NCBI GenBank assembly: GCA_037447655.1
Contig: JBBHKE010000209.1
Coordinates: 227,680 to 291,679 of the forward strand
DNA length: 64,000 nucleotides
Direction of reading: 5' to 3'
DNA from: Zygnema cylindricum
Lineage: Eukaryota > Streptophyta > Zygnematophyceae > Zygnematales > Zygnemataceae
Below the pieces are notes generated by a model. That model saw only the letters and a list, made by a program, of their open reading frames with translations, did not search any database and was not told the origin of the DNA. The position numbers were made by a program, and so were the translations under genes. Of the stretch, positions 1 through 11,066 are shown in pieces (the stretch's first letter is position 1; every line of letters starts with the position of its first letter).

Positions 1-344
1 GTGGAGGAGAGGGTTACCTCACTGGGTATTTTGGAGGAGTCTCACCTATAACAGTCTCATGTATCATTCCATTAAGAAACTCCTATGTGTTTAGAGGCGA
101 GGCAATGGGGGCTAATTCCTCGAGAACTTCTGACTCTTCCTCGTGTGCCACTGCTTCTTGCATCTCCCGCTATTCCGTCTTGACACCTCAAAGATCCCTA
201 TCCTTAACTTCTCCTCCTCCCATAACAAAGTGGAACCAAGAAGCTAAATCTCTTTATAAAAGTACTCCATTCTAAGAACCTATCCTCTTCACCCAAAGGG
301 GACGGGTAGCTTTTTCAGTACTGTGCTAATCCACCGAAAGCCGA

Positions 345-3160
345 ATAAATGCTACACCGCTGAGCACCCTCCAAAGAATAGAAAAGGGAATGCGAATCGT
401 CAAATCTGGCCCACAAGAACTCCGGACAGAAACCAAGAACGACCACAATAGTGCGCAAATAACTCCCATGCATAAATATAGAAACAATAAAAATCGGCCG
501 TTTCAGATTAAACAATATCACCTTGCCCTAGATAATAGAAATAAAGATAGAAATCAATGATAATGGTGAAGCAAGCTCACATACCCCGGACTGCAACGAT
601 GACAAAACTCAGAAGAGGAAACCTCTCCAAATTGCCCCGAAGACAATTATAATTCTTCCTCACCCGTCAGTTCCGCGGTACGGATCTGACCAGACTCTTC
701 TCAATTTCAAATAGCAAAAGTCCAAACCGCCCAAAGAGAGGATAGTGCCAACCACCCACCCGAGCTACGATTTCCACAAAAGACAACCCAAAACAAAGAT
801 GGCAACAGAGTCCACGACACAATGCAATAGTTCTCCAACAGAAAGATTGATTGGATTCTTTCGGAGTTTTCTCGAAAGAAGTACTGAAAAAGTAACCTGT
901 CTCCTTCAGCCTCAAGTGCCTTATACAACCAAGGTTTGTCCTACTACAGGTGCCAAAGTCAAAGTAATGCAAGAAGCTGATCAGCGGCCAACAATTGTTA
1001 TCGTACTGACATAAGACAAAATAGGTTGTACTACATTCAGGGCAAAAAGTAAGGCAACTGGCTCCGGCTGGATTTGCAGCCAAAGGTCTTCCTAAGGTAC
1101 ACTAATGGGCAACAAATTCTTGAATTGACGTGAAACCTCCTAGCTTTGACCCAACGTAATAAATTCTTTTCATGTCTGTTGGGCCTGAACCAACATTCTA
1201 TTGACGGCTAACAACAAAATCTACAAGACGATCCCAAAGGTTACATGCCTTTCCACAATGTACCCCTCCGCTAGAGCTACATAGATTAGATGCAATGTCA
1301 TGGTGACACCACCGTTGCAATGAACTAACTCTGTCATCTGACCTCCGTTTGAGGTGAACTGTAACAAAGACAACAATACACCACAACACGTCACAATGCA
1401 CAGCGGAAACACCAAGGACCTTCTCGTAGCAACAGTAGGAGCACACAGTACTAACAGACAAGGTTGCCCTTTATTGTTAGAAAGAGAGTACAAGGTTGCG
1501 CTCGCTGTATAGGTCTACTCAGGTCCCTATTCGCAAGGTCTACTCGACTATTTAAACTAACTAACTGCTAGTCATCCTAGTACTGTACAGCTGTACACGT
1601 GGACCTTCACGATCAACCGAGAACTATCCAAAACTTCCTTTTAGAACTATACAGCTCAATCTACATTTTGTGGCGTTGCTATGCTGCATTGCTACGCTGC
1701 TGCTTTACTAAGTTGCTACGCCGCTAAGTTGTTACGCTGCTATGCTGCTATGCTGCGATGGTCTGGAATCGCTGCTGCGCTGCTCTGGAATCGCAACTAT
1801 AGTAGCCTTGCCCTAGCCACTAAGTACCCAGCTGTGTAACCCTGTTACAGTGCCTCCCACTAAGGATTCTGAAACTCTGAGACCTCCATTGGCCCTCAGA
1901 GTATGCAGATCTAAAAGAAGCTAATCTAGATAGTGCCGACTCCAAGTTAATATAAACTCAAATGACTGACTGTCAAGCGCGTGTGCATCTTCGGCACATT
2001 TGCACTCCTAGGAGTTCCGGGGCTTCATTCAACTTTGTACAAACTCAAGCGTACGGAAAAGGAAGAGAACAATCAGCCAGATCAGATCTTTCTATTTTCA
2101 TCCTAGAACACTACACACTTTAGTTCACCTTAAACGGAGGTCGAAATGAGGAGTTAGTCCGGTGCAAAGTGTCTGATCCATTATAGTGTGTGTTCTATGT
2201 AGCTCTAGTAGAGGGATACCTTAGAGAACAACACGTCACATTTGGATTATCCCGTAGATCTTACTGTAGCTGTCAGTATGATGTTAGTTCAGGCCCAACC
2301 ACCGGACAAAGCATTTATGACGTAGGGACAAAGTTAGGCGGTTTCACGTCGAGTCAGAACTTTGTTTCCATTTTGTGTATTATAGAAGGACCTTCGGCCG
2401 CCAATTCAGCCAAAACCAGTCGTCTATATTTTAGCCCTGAGTGAGGTACAGTCTGTTTTGTCTTATGTCAAGACGATAACAATTGCTGGCCGCTGATTGG
2501 CTTGTCACATTGCTTTGACTTTGGAACTTGCAGTAGGACAAACTCTGGTTGTATAAGGCACTTGGGGCCGAAGGAGACAGGTTGCTTTTTCAGTACTGTC
2601 TCCTGAGAAAACCCCCAGAGAATTAAATCAATCTTTCTGTTGGAGAACGGTTGCATTTTGTCGTTGACTCTATTGCCATCTTTGTTTTGGATTGTCTTTT
2701 TTTTGGAGACCGTAACACGGGTGGGTAGTTGGCACTATCTCCTCTTTGGGCGGTCTGGATTTTCGCTGTTTGGAACTAAGAAGAGTCTTGTCGGATCCTT
2801 GCGGTGGAACCGGGAGGGGTGAGGGAGACTCATACCGGTCTTCGGGGCCATTGGGAGAGGTTTCTTCTGCTGAGTTTGGTCATCGTTGCACTCCGGGGTA
2901 TGTGAATTCGCTTCACCATTATCATTCATTTGTATCTTTAATTCCATTCTCTGGGGCAAGGTGATATTGTTTAATCTGAAAAGCCGATATTTATTATTTC
3001 TATATTTCTGCGTGGGAGTTATTTGCACTCTTGTGGTCATCTTTGGGTTTGTCCGGAGTTTTTGCGGAAAGGATCCGACGACTCTCATTTCCTTCCTATT
3101 CTTTGGAGAGTAGCTGGGAGTGTGGCATTTCGGAAATCTAGGGGGGGGTACAAGGCACCT
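345..3160. repeat. Large imperfect palindrome (inverted repeat, arms about 1 kb)
   Basis: The reverse complement of roughly 345-1400 reads along 2100-3160 with many substitutions and small indels. Matching landmarks are the CTATGTAGCTCTAG block (about 1265-1285 on the minus strand, 2192-2210 on the plus strand), the AGTTCACCT-AAACGGAGGTC block (about 1345 and 2125), and the long stretch around 667-1083 that pairs with 2460-2830. The open frames seen on both arms are mirror images of each other and resemble no protein I know. The spacer (about 1400-2100) holds a short GCT-rich repeat. It could be two head-to-head copies of a non-coding element or LTR, or a foldback element. Arm ends are approximate. 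Confidence 0.7.
1676..1790. repeat. GCTACGCTGCTATGCTGC-type microsatellite
   Basis: An irregular run of GCTAC, GCTGC and GCTATGCT triplet-like words lies at the centre of the large palindrome. No gene is apparent. Confidence 0.6.
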
Positions 3161-4054
3161 TTCTTTTCCACTCCATTCCTCCTTACTATCTATGCATATC
3201 CCTGGGGGGGGGGTAATGAACAGAGATGGGCATTATCACGGATATAAAGGAGCATCAGCATTTGGGGTGGATTGCAGGTTTCTCATGCACACCTCCTTGG
3301 ATATATAACCTGGACCTCCCGGTTACCAAGCACGCTCGACAAGTTTCGTACAAAAGTACAAAAAAAGTGTCACATAACGACGTCGACAGTAGAAAGTGAG
3401 TGGCCACGACACATAAAAACGGATGTTTTAATTAATCGTGAGAACCTTTCTCACATGTTTAAACGTCGACCCTATGAACACGGGCTATAGCGCCTACAAT
3501 ACGGGAATGTGTATCCAAATTAGTGTTGGATGTATAAGTTAGCATTAATGTTTTTGTTAGCGTTAGTTCTTTGAACTCGAAGTAGAGCCAATAGATACAG
3601 TTTGATTCTTTATGAAACGATTCACGATGTACCTCACTTTTTGACTGATAAATATTCACCCTTATTGTTGAGCGATAATGATAAGAAAAGGGAAACAATA
3701 AGAAATGCGAAACAATAAGCGCATGTGTCATTTTGGTTGGGCGTAAACGCTTACTTCAACCTGTACAACATAGTACAATCTACGTACACAATAATACAAA
3801 TTTGGTGCGGATGAGTCAAGATTCGGCGGTCAATCCCTTGACGAGCTTTGATTTTCTTTTTTTGAGATAGGAACGGCCGGTGCATTAATTTGGGTGTGTA
3901 TGATATTTTAAAGAGTTCACCACAAAAGACCAAAGTTTTTTGGGTTTTTACTATTAAATTCAAAACAATTTTTTTTTTGCTGTGAAGCATAAGGTTCAAC
4001 GGTTTGAAGGTGTCATGGCGCATCGTGTCGGTTGCCCGCGAGCACGATATAATG
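3161..4054. other. No recognisable gene
   Basis: This is AT-rich sequence with short open frames only. It has two G homopolymer runs (about 3140 and 3210) and a poly-T run near 3970. I see no protein family signature, structured RNA or clear mobile-element terminus here. Confidence 0.5.
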
Positions 4055-4236
4055 CACGCACGCGCGCAGTAATTTGCATGCACGCGCGGTATTTCTCACG
4101 CGCGCGCAGTATTTCTCACGCACGCGCGGTATTTTGCACACACGCGCGGTAACTTGCACGCACGCACGGTATTTCGCACGCACGCGCGGTTTTGAGCATG
4201 CACGCGCGATTTGATGCACGCACGTTTGATTTTTGC
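4055..4236. repeat. 20-bp minisatellite, about nine units
   Basis: Tandem units of 20 bp with consensus CACGCACGCGCGGTATTTCG run from 4055; unit starts can be read at 4077, 4097, 4117, 4137, 4157, 4177, 4197 and 4217, with a few substitutions each. The CpG-rich half alternates purine and pyrimidine. An open frame on the minus strand through the array is only a translation of the repeat, because 20 is not a multiple of three. Confidence 0.9.
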
Positions 4237-4559
4237 GTTCGCACGTGCGAGTTTTCGTCAGTTTATTTGTTTATGATGTGAACACGATTTGCGTTCACAT
4301 ACAATTACATACATACTAATTCTGTGCGCACGTTTTATATGTTTCATTTTGTGCGCAGGTATGCGATTTTTGAATTATGGACGTGAAATATCGTTTGAGC
4401 GACGCATCGCGATTTCCGAAAATATTTCGTGCTCGACCTTTTATTTCATGCGGTATGCTTCGATTCGTGCGTATGCACGCGATTTCGAAGTATGTACGCG
4501 GAGTATTGTTTGGAGGCGCATCGCAATTTTCGGGCGACGCTTCGATACACTATTCATTT

Positions 4560-5250
4560 ATTTAAGTCGCGAACCCATGTAGGTTCGCGCGCACATGTAG
4601 TTAGGGAGGGTTTTTACCCTCGGACAGTGGATTTTGTCAGGCGTACGGCAGACGATGTTGGCCGCCTATTGGCCAACATCTTAAGTAGTTTCATGCATGT
4701 AAAGTAGACTAGACGTAGGCTAATTTTGCTTAGGCCTTGCGTAGCTCTTACTTAGCCTAATTCTCAGACTTAGAGAATTTAGCTTTTGGACAAGAATTTT
4801 CTCTTGGCAGCGGAGATTTTCTCTTGCTCTTTTTCTCACCGATTGCCCACGTGTCTTTCTTCTCCTTGCTTGCTAGCTGGAGAGGCTAGATAGGTTAAGA
4901 ACATTTCCCCTTTTATTTCTGCCCACGTTTTTAATCCACACGGCCTAAGGCCACGTCCGCAAGGTTTCCCTCCAAAGTATGTCTTTTGGTGGAAGTGTGG
5001 AATTGGAGAATGGGGGGAGCACATCTGTACCTTGCTGTGCCTTCCTCGGGCAGCTTGACGGTTTGGTTGTGTGTTTGTGTCTTGTTTGTATTTCGGTTGG
5101 CTTGAAAAGAGTGTATTTTTGATCGAATTTGGATTTTCCCTTGTTCCGGTTGGAATATTTCTTGCTTTGCTATCGTAACGAGATAACTCTTGTAGAGAAT
5201 GTGATAAAGACCAGAGAGCCTAGTGGCTACCTCCTGGCTTACCATAAATT
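4560..5250 (+). repeat. 5' LTR-like block of the gypsy element
   Basis: The block aligns loosely with 15225-16005. Shared landmarks are the GAACC-ATGT-GGTTC inverted word followed by CACATGTAG, then CCTATTGGC, a downstream GGCC-AAG-CC-A-GG-TTTCCCT stretch (4940-4970 versus 15620-15650), and a terminal GCCTAGTGG...GGCTTA block (5218-5242 versus 15990-16010). Its start may lie further left, but sequence before 4560 no longer aligns convincingly. Confidence 0.55.
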
Positions 5251-5667
5251 ATTGGGTTCAGTTCACTCTAGGGGAGTATTCTTCCCCTTCTTTCTTGGGT
5301 CATTTTCACCTATGTTCATTCTCATGGTGTTTATATTTTTTTGACTTTTCATATTTATTTCCGTTGTTGTATATGTTTGTGAGCATGACTTTGCTGGTTG
5401 TGATGCATGTTTGCTTGCTTGCCTCTCATGCACGACAACACTCTTTGAAATATACGCATTATGGCACGCTAATGTACACTGTTTTTGGTTCCGTGCACAA
5501 TTTGTCTCCGTGCACAATTTGTCCAGCTTTTAGTTGGAGACCATCAACCAGAAAAAGAACAAAAAAAAAAAAAAAAAAACAAAAGAACGCAACCGGTTTT
5601 ATCTCAACCGCGGATCAGAAATGTGACAGGCGTGTGTTCGACGACTAAAACAAATTTTTGACCCTAA

Positions 5668-6470
5668 GGGTATGTCCCCATGTATTAAAGTATCGACTTT
5701 AATCTGTCGTTTTCACCCAAAACGTAGTTCCGTACGAGAAATACTTTAGCCGTACAAAGAAATCAATTACAGCAAACTTCAAGTCGATACTTTGAATGTA
5801 CTTCATGTTTGTCGTCATGTGAACGCATTTTGGCGTTTTCCTTTTTTCGACCCCCGGGCAAAAGAATCCAGATCGTCAAAAAACTTCATCAAAAATCACC
5901 TCGCAAGCTGATTTCAGGGAAAGTACCGCCCAAACAACGAATGACAATTGACCCACGCACGCGCCACACGAGTGGGAAAATTTTAGGACGAGGGAGAGTA
6001 CTCGCTATTTTTCTCCCTACCCGTCACGTGCATGTACGGAAAAGACGAGGATGTACGGAAAAAAATGTGCAGGGGTCTCGGACCTCCAATTTCATTCATC
6101 GGTCCTCGGTAGAATTTTGCATCGTCGTCGCCTCTCCCCTCTCCCCTCTCCCTCTCATACTATCACTTTTATCTCACGCTTTTTAGAATGAGGCACGACA
6201 AAACTGGTATGAAATGAAAGATATTTGAAAAATAATTCTTTTGACTACTTTTATGTATATTTTTTATGGCAGGTAAAGCGGAAAAATTAGAGAAAAGAAA
6301 ATCGGGTATCCATGGCTGAAAGTTCTTGTATCTGTGACGTCACAAGTGAGTGTGACGTCACAGTGTTACAAAACCCTAAATATCTGCCATGTCACAAAAT
6401 TACAAAAATGTAGACGTCTATAATTGTCGCTGTATTTGTTGGCGTCACCAATTTCGTTTTCTTTTTATTG
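5668..6470 (+). mobile_element. PIF/Harbinger-like MITE, right end missing
   Basis: The left end reads TAA then GGGTATGTCCCCATGTA at 5665. This is the same terminus as the complete copies at 43047 and 44888. The interior (6120-6460) resembles the interior of the complete element at 33945-34851: a CTCTCCCTCTCCC stretch, then a GGTATC-ATG-CTGAAAG stretch, then a run of GTGACGTCAC words. No matching right terminus was found, so the copy looks truncated. It lies in the leader of the gypsy element. It has no coding capacity. Confidence 0.6.
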
Positions 6471-7312
6471 AAAGAAAAAATAAACAAAAATATTTAAAAA
6501 AAAATATATCAAAGATATATATTTATAGATAATCTATAACTAGCTTTACATTTATAATTACCATTTGCTTGTTAGTTGACATTTTATCTTATTGGCCAAT
6601 TTTCGGCCAACGATATACTACACTAACTTAAGTATTTGGTTTTTGTTTTCCCCATTTTCTTTGTTATATATCTTGAGCATCGTTTGCTCACATTGAGACA
6701 TACTTCACTAAGGAGTGAAGTTAGTGGAGCGGATCCGTTCTTGGGAGCCCTGCAAAACTTCGGTTGTAGCGAACAATCGCAGTTCACCCTTGGCAATCAC
6801 CAGTTTGCTAAGAGTGTTATGTAAGTATCACGATGCCTTGCGGGTACAGGCGCGTGTTAAGGTAGTCGATTGATCGTATAGAGGGATCTTGTTTGGAGTG
6901 GATTAGTGTTAATCCACTTGTATTGAGCATTGCATTTGTCCAGCTTTCCTTGCTTGCTATCTGGCCCTGAGTGGCCTTGGCTGAGTTTGCTTTGCCCGGA
7001 ATGGGATTTCTTCCATAGATCTTGCCGTTGGAGGCATTGGTTAGCACGTTTTTTCATTGTCCCGCTTTAGATCTGCACTTGGGAGTGCTTGGATAGTAAG
7101 TTATTTGCCTTTATAGATCTGGCCCTTCGGCCTTGTCCCCTTGTTTGCAGGGTAGAAGGTTTTGGTAATACAGCTTCTTGATAGATCTGGCCATCGAGGC
7201 CGTGTTATAGATTGATTGGTTGATTGGACAAAAAAATGGGGTGGCCTGGCATTTGAAGCATATCGGATAGATCGGTTTTGTTATCAGGTCATCATTTGGT
7301 ATTATCATTTTT
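6471..7312 (+). other. Gypsy leader; no gene
   Basis: AT-rich sequence (6471-6650) is followed by a leader with a loosely repeated ATAGATCTGGCC-TCG-GGCC motif (about 7118 and 7190). No open frame with a recognisable domain was seen before the gag start at 7313. Confidence 0.5.
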
Positions 7313-7879
7313 ATGCCCACCGATTGGGATAATTTTGATTATCGTATCGGAACAACTCGATCGTCGGCCTCGTTTAGGCCCACGGAATCCGGACCATCAG
7401 ATTTATCTAGTCTTTTGGACCATCATTCCCTAAATATCTCGGGTCAAATTTCCCCTTCGGTTCGATCCACTCTCACCTCAGTATCTTCCTTATCATCAGT
7501 CGCTTCCACATTTTCCGAAGAGGAATCTGACCACGATTCCCTTGACGGGTCGGATTCCGATTCATTATCATTTTGGTTTCCGCTAATTACCAATCCAGTT
7601 TTATCCCCAAGCATTCTATTATTGGAAATGGCTTCCACATCCGAGGGAGGGTGGCGCCTTCATTTATGTTTTTCAGGAATGAAGAACACCATGACTTTAT
7701 CACATTTTCGAATGCTATTCGATACCGAAATGGGTGATCTTGCATTCCGGTACCAAGACCGATTCAACCTACGGGTCGCTTTCTCTCTTTTAGGCCGTTA
7801 CCTTCACGGTTCAGCCCTAACTCTTTATTCTCGCAAGTATGATTCCGTATTTGCGATGACAGAGTTTTCTCCGGCTTAG
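7313..7879 (+). pseudogene. Gypsy gag, N-terminal part
   Basis: This is a 188-codon open frame from the ATG at 7313, ending at a TAG at 7877. It has a serine- and aspartate-rich N-terminal half (about residues 40-85). A helix-rich part follows with the word RFNLRVAFSLLGRYLHGSAL (about residues 150-169), which resembles the capsid-like region of retrotransposon gag proteins, where a hydrophobic helix precedes a Y/F-L-x-G-x-A turn. The frame is interrupted after this. Between 7880 and 8170 several short frames carry gag-like composition but no continuous protein. The assignment rests mainly on its position upstream of the zinc-knuckle region. Confidence 0.55.
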
Positions 7880-8171
7880 GTTGGGAGTCCTGCTATTATA
7901 GGACAACCATAAATTCCATACCATCCGGCTATCCCGGAAGTCCTCGATCTCAACGGCGATGTTATTACAGCAGCAGTTGCAGAAATACCGCAATAGTTTG
8001 CTATAGCCGCACGTGCTGGAATCCCAGCACGACCAGCAATGACGATCCCTATACTGGATCCGCTCTTAGTCATGTTTGAAATGTTGCAAACGTTTACCGT
8101 ATGCAAAACCCTGACCAAGTTTGGGAGTTAATGAACTTCGAACGGGAGTCATGAGAGATCGCCCCTGCCAT

Positions 8172-9195
8172 GCGTGCTCGCATGGAAGCTTTTCGTGAAG
8201 CATTGCCGGACTTAATGTCGGATGTTGAAGCTGTCCAAAAATTTGTAGGACAGTTTCCGAGTCAGTCTTAAAAATTTATTCAGAGTCACTTGACTCAAAC
8301 GTACGGCTTGAAGTTCACTTTCGACCAAGCTGCCCAGCATGCTGTGGAATACAAAATACAAAATTGTTGGTGGGAAGCTCATGACCATCTTAAAGCGGTC
8401 CCGAAAGAACCGATTCTTCCACCATGGAACAATCCTCGTCCTAACAACCAACCCCCTAAAGTCTCGGCCATGGGAACCCCACGTGTTGCTCCCGGAAACC
8501 GATTATGTTTTCGATGCAGGAACACGGGGCATGATGCCCGAATGTGTCCAGACAAAACAGTTACCTGTACACATTGCAAACAAACCAGACACTACGTCCA
8601 ACGTTGTTATATAAAGAACCCGGAATTTTCCTATCAGAACCAAATTAAAAATGGTGGCATTCCCGCTCGATCCGCAAAACCGGTTCAACCGGTTAAAGAA
8701 CCGGAGAAGGACACCACTCCACCTAAGGTATCTCGAAGAGAGAGAGAGCGTTTAGAAATGCAAGAGCAAATGGCTGCTATGATGAAGGAACAATTCGCAG
8801 CCTTCATGACTCAAATGAAACCACAATTTACTGGCATGGCTCGCACGGTTATACACATGCCCATGTTGGCAGGTCGAATCCTGCGAGATTCCACCATCCA
8901 AGAACGAGAGGTTACGATCGACAAAGGTTCAACTGATCACAGCCGTGACGGTAAAACTCCTAACACACGAATTCTTTTGTCATTCACTAAAGAGCTTTCT
9001 CCTCCCTTGCCCGAAACCGCTTCAGCCATCGTAGCTGAAGCTCTCAACATAGTGGATCGAACTATACACGAGGCACACCGCGTAAAAGAACGCTTGTGCA
9101 TTCTATCCACTATGATTTCAGATTCACCAAAAATCTCTCCTATCTCCTTTACGTCTGATAGCTCAGCTGCAGCTGCCACGTTACAAGCACTTTAG
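8172..9195 (+). pseudogene. Gypsy gag, C-terminal part with two CCHC zinc knuckles
   Basis: The frame runs from 8172 with one in-frame TAA near 8268, then stays open to the TAG at 9193. Two CX2CX4HX4C knuckles are visible: CFRCRNTGHDARMC and, after a short spacer, CTHCKQTRHYVQRC (about 8510-8610). In the family these nucleocapsid fingers bind the element's RNA. A proline-rich linker precedes them and a glutamine- and methionine-rich stretch follows (about 8750-8830). The next block, after a small frame interruption, is the protease. Confidence 0.8.
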
Positions 9196-9261
9196 CTGCA
9201 CAGAAATCTGGCTGCTATTCAGCCTATTTCCATAGAGGAGCGAAATTCCCTCGATCCTCAC

Positions 9262-9952
9262 ATGAGCCTTTTGGATAATGGGAAGGGCGCATTGTTGATC
9301 AATAGTAGAGCCCCTTCCCTGCCCCTCATAGATACGGGTGCAAAGCCGATGATATTGGGATTTAGCTTTGCACTCAAGCTTGGTCTGACTCTAGACAAGC
9401 TTCAGTCCACTTCTACTCGGTTGTTAACATCAGCGGGTACAATCGAGCCAGTCCTACGAATCACTAAGGAACCGCTCGTTTTCAAGTTCCAGAACGGAAT
9501 GGCCACAGATTTTGCTGAGATCTCAGTTCACGCTCTTGTCACTAAATGTAGTGACTATGAATGCCTAGTGGGACAGGAGGTTATATTTCGAGTAGGGGGT
9601 GGAGTTGACATGCATGATCAGACATTTTCTTATAGGCCCACTAACTTCGCGGAACGCAAAATCTGCATTCCGCTAATTTCCGCTAGGAAGCCCATGCCTA
9701 TTATGGCAAATTCTGCCACATCCATACCTGCATATTCAGGGAATTTGGTGGGGGCCGAAATATTTCATTCATTGTCAGTTGAATAAATTCTGCCCGATAG
9801 TTCTTCCTTACCAAAAAATTTCAGTGACCCAGGTTTTCTTATAGATACGAGGGAATTTGACAGAATCTATAACCAAACCTTGTCAATTCCACTTTCTCCG
9901 GTCTCTCCCACAATCCCAGTCCCTACAACTCTTCTGGGTTTCTTCCCATTAA
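9262..9952 (+). pseudogene. Gypsy aspartic protease and linker
   Basis: The retroviral-type aspartic protease signature LPLIDTGAKPMILG (around 9319-9360) contains the D-T-G catalytic triad; these enzymes work as dimers and cut the Gag-Pol polyprotein. The frame closes at a TAA (9784-9786), but the same frame continues readably to about 9985 as a linker. It then shifts into the methyltransferase frame. This suggests that protease, linker and methyltransferase were once one polyprotein. Confidence 0.8.
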
Positions 9953-11066
9953 TTGGAATCCGGTCCAATTGTACCCTCATCCAAACGGATTGGTGATTTT
10001 GACCTTTTCACTGGAATAGGCACTTCCCGCCTTGCATGTTTGCAGAATGGATTATTAATCCGATTTTATTATACGGTTAGGATTGATCCGTTACAACGGA
10101 AAGCACAATTACATCATTGTAATATATTGCATTCCCAATACCCGCATTTTTTACCAAAATCTGCATACGAGCATATGCATACTGTCCTCCCACAAGACAT
10201 TCGGATTGTGGGCAACCATCACTTACTGGAGATTGGTCCAATCGATCTAGTTTTTGGCGGATGGGAGTGCGAGGGAATGTCTCGGGCCGGGAAAGGTCTT
10301 GGATTAGCCAATCCCCGCACCAAATTATTTTTTGAGTTGGTTTGCATCCTGCATTTTTTACAAACTTTAGATCATCCTATAGGGTATATCTTGGAAAATG
10401 TCATAGCCTATAATGATCCAAGACCTACAGTCTTGGCTGATTATCAACGGATTGAACAATTAATTAGTCCGCCTCTTATTATTGACGCGGCTCGCCATGG
10501 TTCACTAGCACACCAGGTTCGCTCCAAATGGACGAACCTGGTTGATATTGGTAGACTCCGTGAGGCCAACTTGTTAGTTTGTCCTCCTCTTACAGATATT
10601 CAGGCTGCCCTTCTTCCTTTTCATAGGGTGCAGCCTTGCATCCAAAAGGACTGTCCCCCTAATTTCAGTGTCAATGTCCTTGGTCAACCTCTCAAGGTGC
10701 TTCTTACCTTAGTTTTACCCACATTCACATGCATTCTCTAAAGACGGTCCTGGCATGCTCCGAAACATTCTTACCAGTGAGCTTGAAGAGCCTACCTCTA
10801 CGGAACGAGAACACCTCATGCATTTCATTCCTGGCACTATGGCCGCGACTGGTCTTACAAAACGCCAAAGATGCACTTTATTAGGTCATGTCATGGACCC
10901 TCAGTCTTTGTCTTTTGTTTTAGGTCTTGGGTTTGCAGCTGGTCGCCACTCTCAGGTACATCCGTCTCAACCAGCTGCAGGGGGGAATGCATCAAGAAAA
11001 TCTTCTGTCCCACCCTCCAAGGGACCACATTTCAATTTTTCCTTTTTCCTTCTCCAATTTCACTAG
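9953..11066 (+). pseudogene. Cytosine-5 DNA methyltransferase domain embedded in gypsy pol
   Basis: The C5-methyltransferase motifs appear in canonical order. Motif I is DFDLFTGIG (residues 15-23 of the first segment), the AdoMet-binding loop. Motif IV is FGGWECEGMSRAGKG, with the candidate catalytic cysteine at 10268-10270. Motif VI is GYILENV. A motif VIII-like HQVRSKWTN follows. After a frame change near 10710-10740, the second segment (10743-11066) carries STEREHLMHF and RCTLLGHVM, which fit motifs IX and X. The usual P-C-Q of motif IV reads E-C-E here, and the N of motif X reads H. The domain lies between protease and reverse transcriptase, so it would be released from, or act within, the polyprotein. 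The motif order is not the permuted order of plant DRM enzymes. This copy carries at least one frameshift, plus another at its N-terminal junction. Confidence 0.88.

Noticed and set aside
667-1083. 138-codon minus-strand frame
   Set aside because: It lies in the left arm of the palindrome; its mirror on the right arm is broken, and no family is recognisable.
4013-4219. Open frame rich in RARACxx words on the minus strand
   Set aside because: It is the 20-bp minisatellite read in rotating frames.
9953-10741. DRM-type (permuted) methyltransferase
   Set aside because: Motif I precedes motif IV, and motifs IX-X come last, which is the canonical order.
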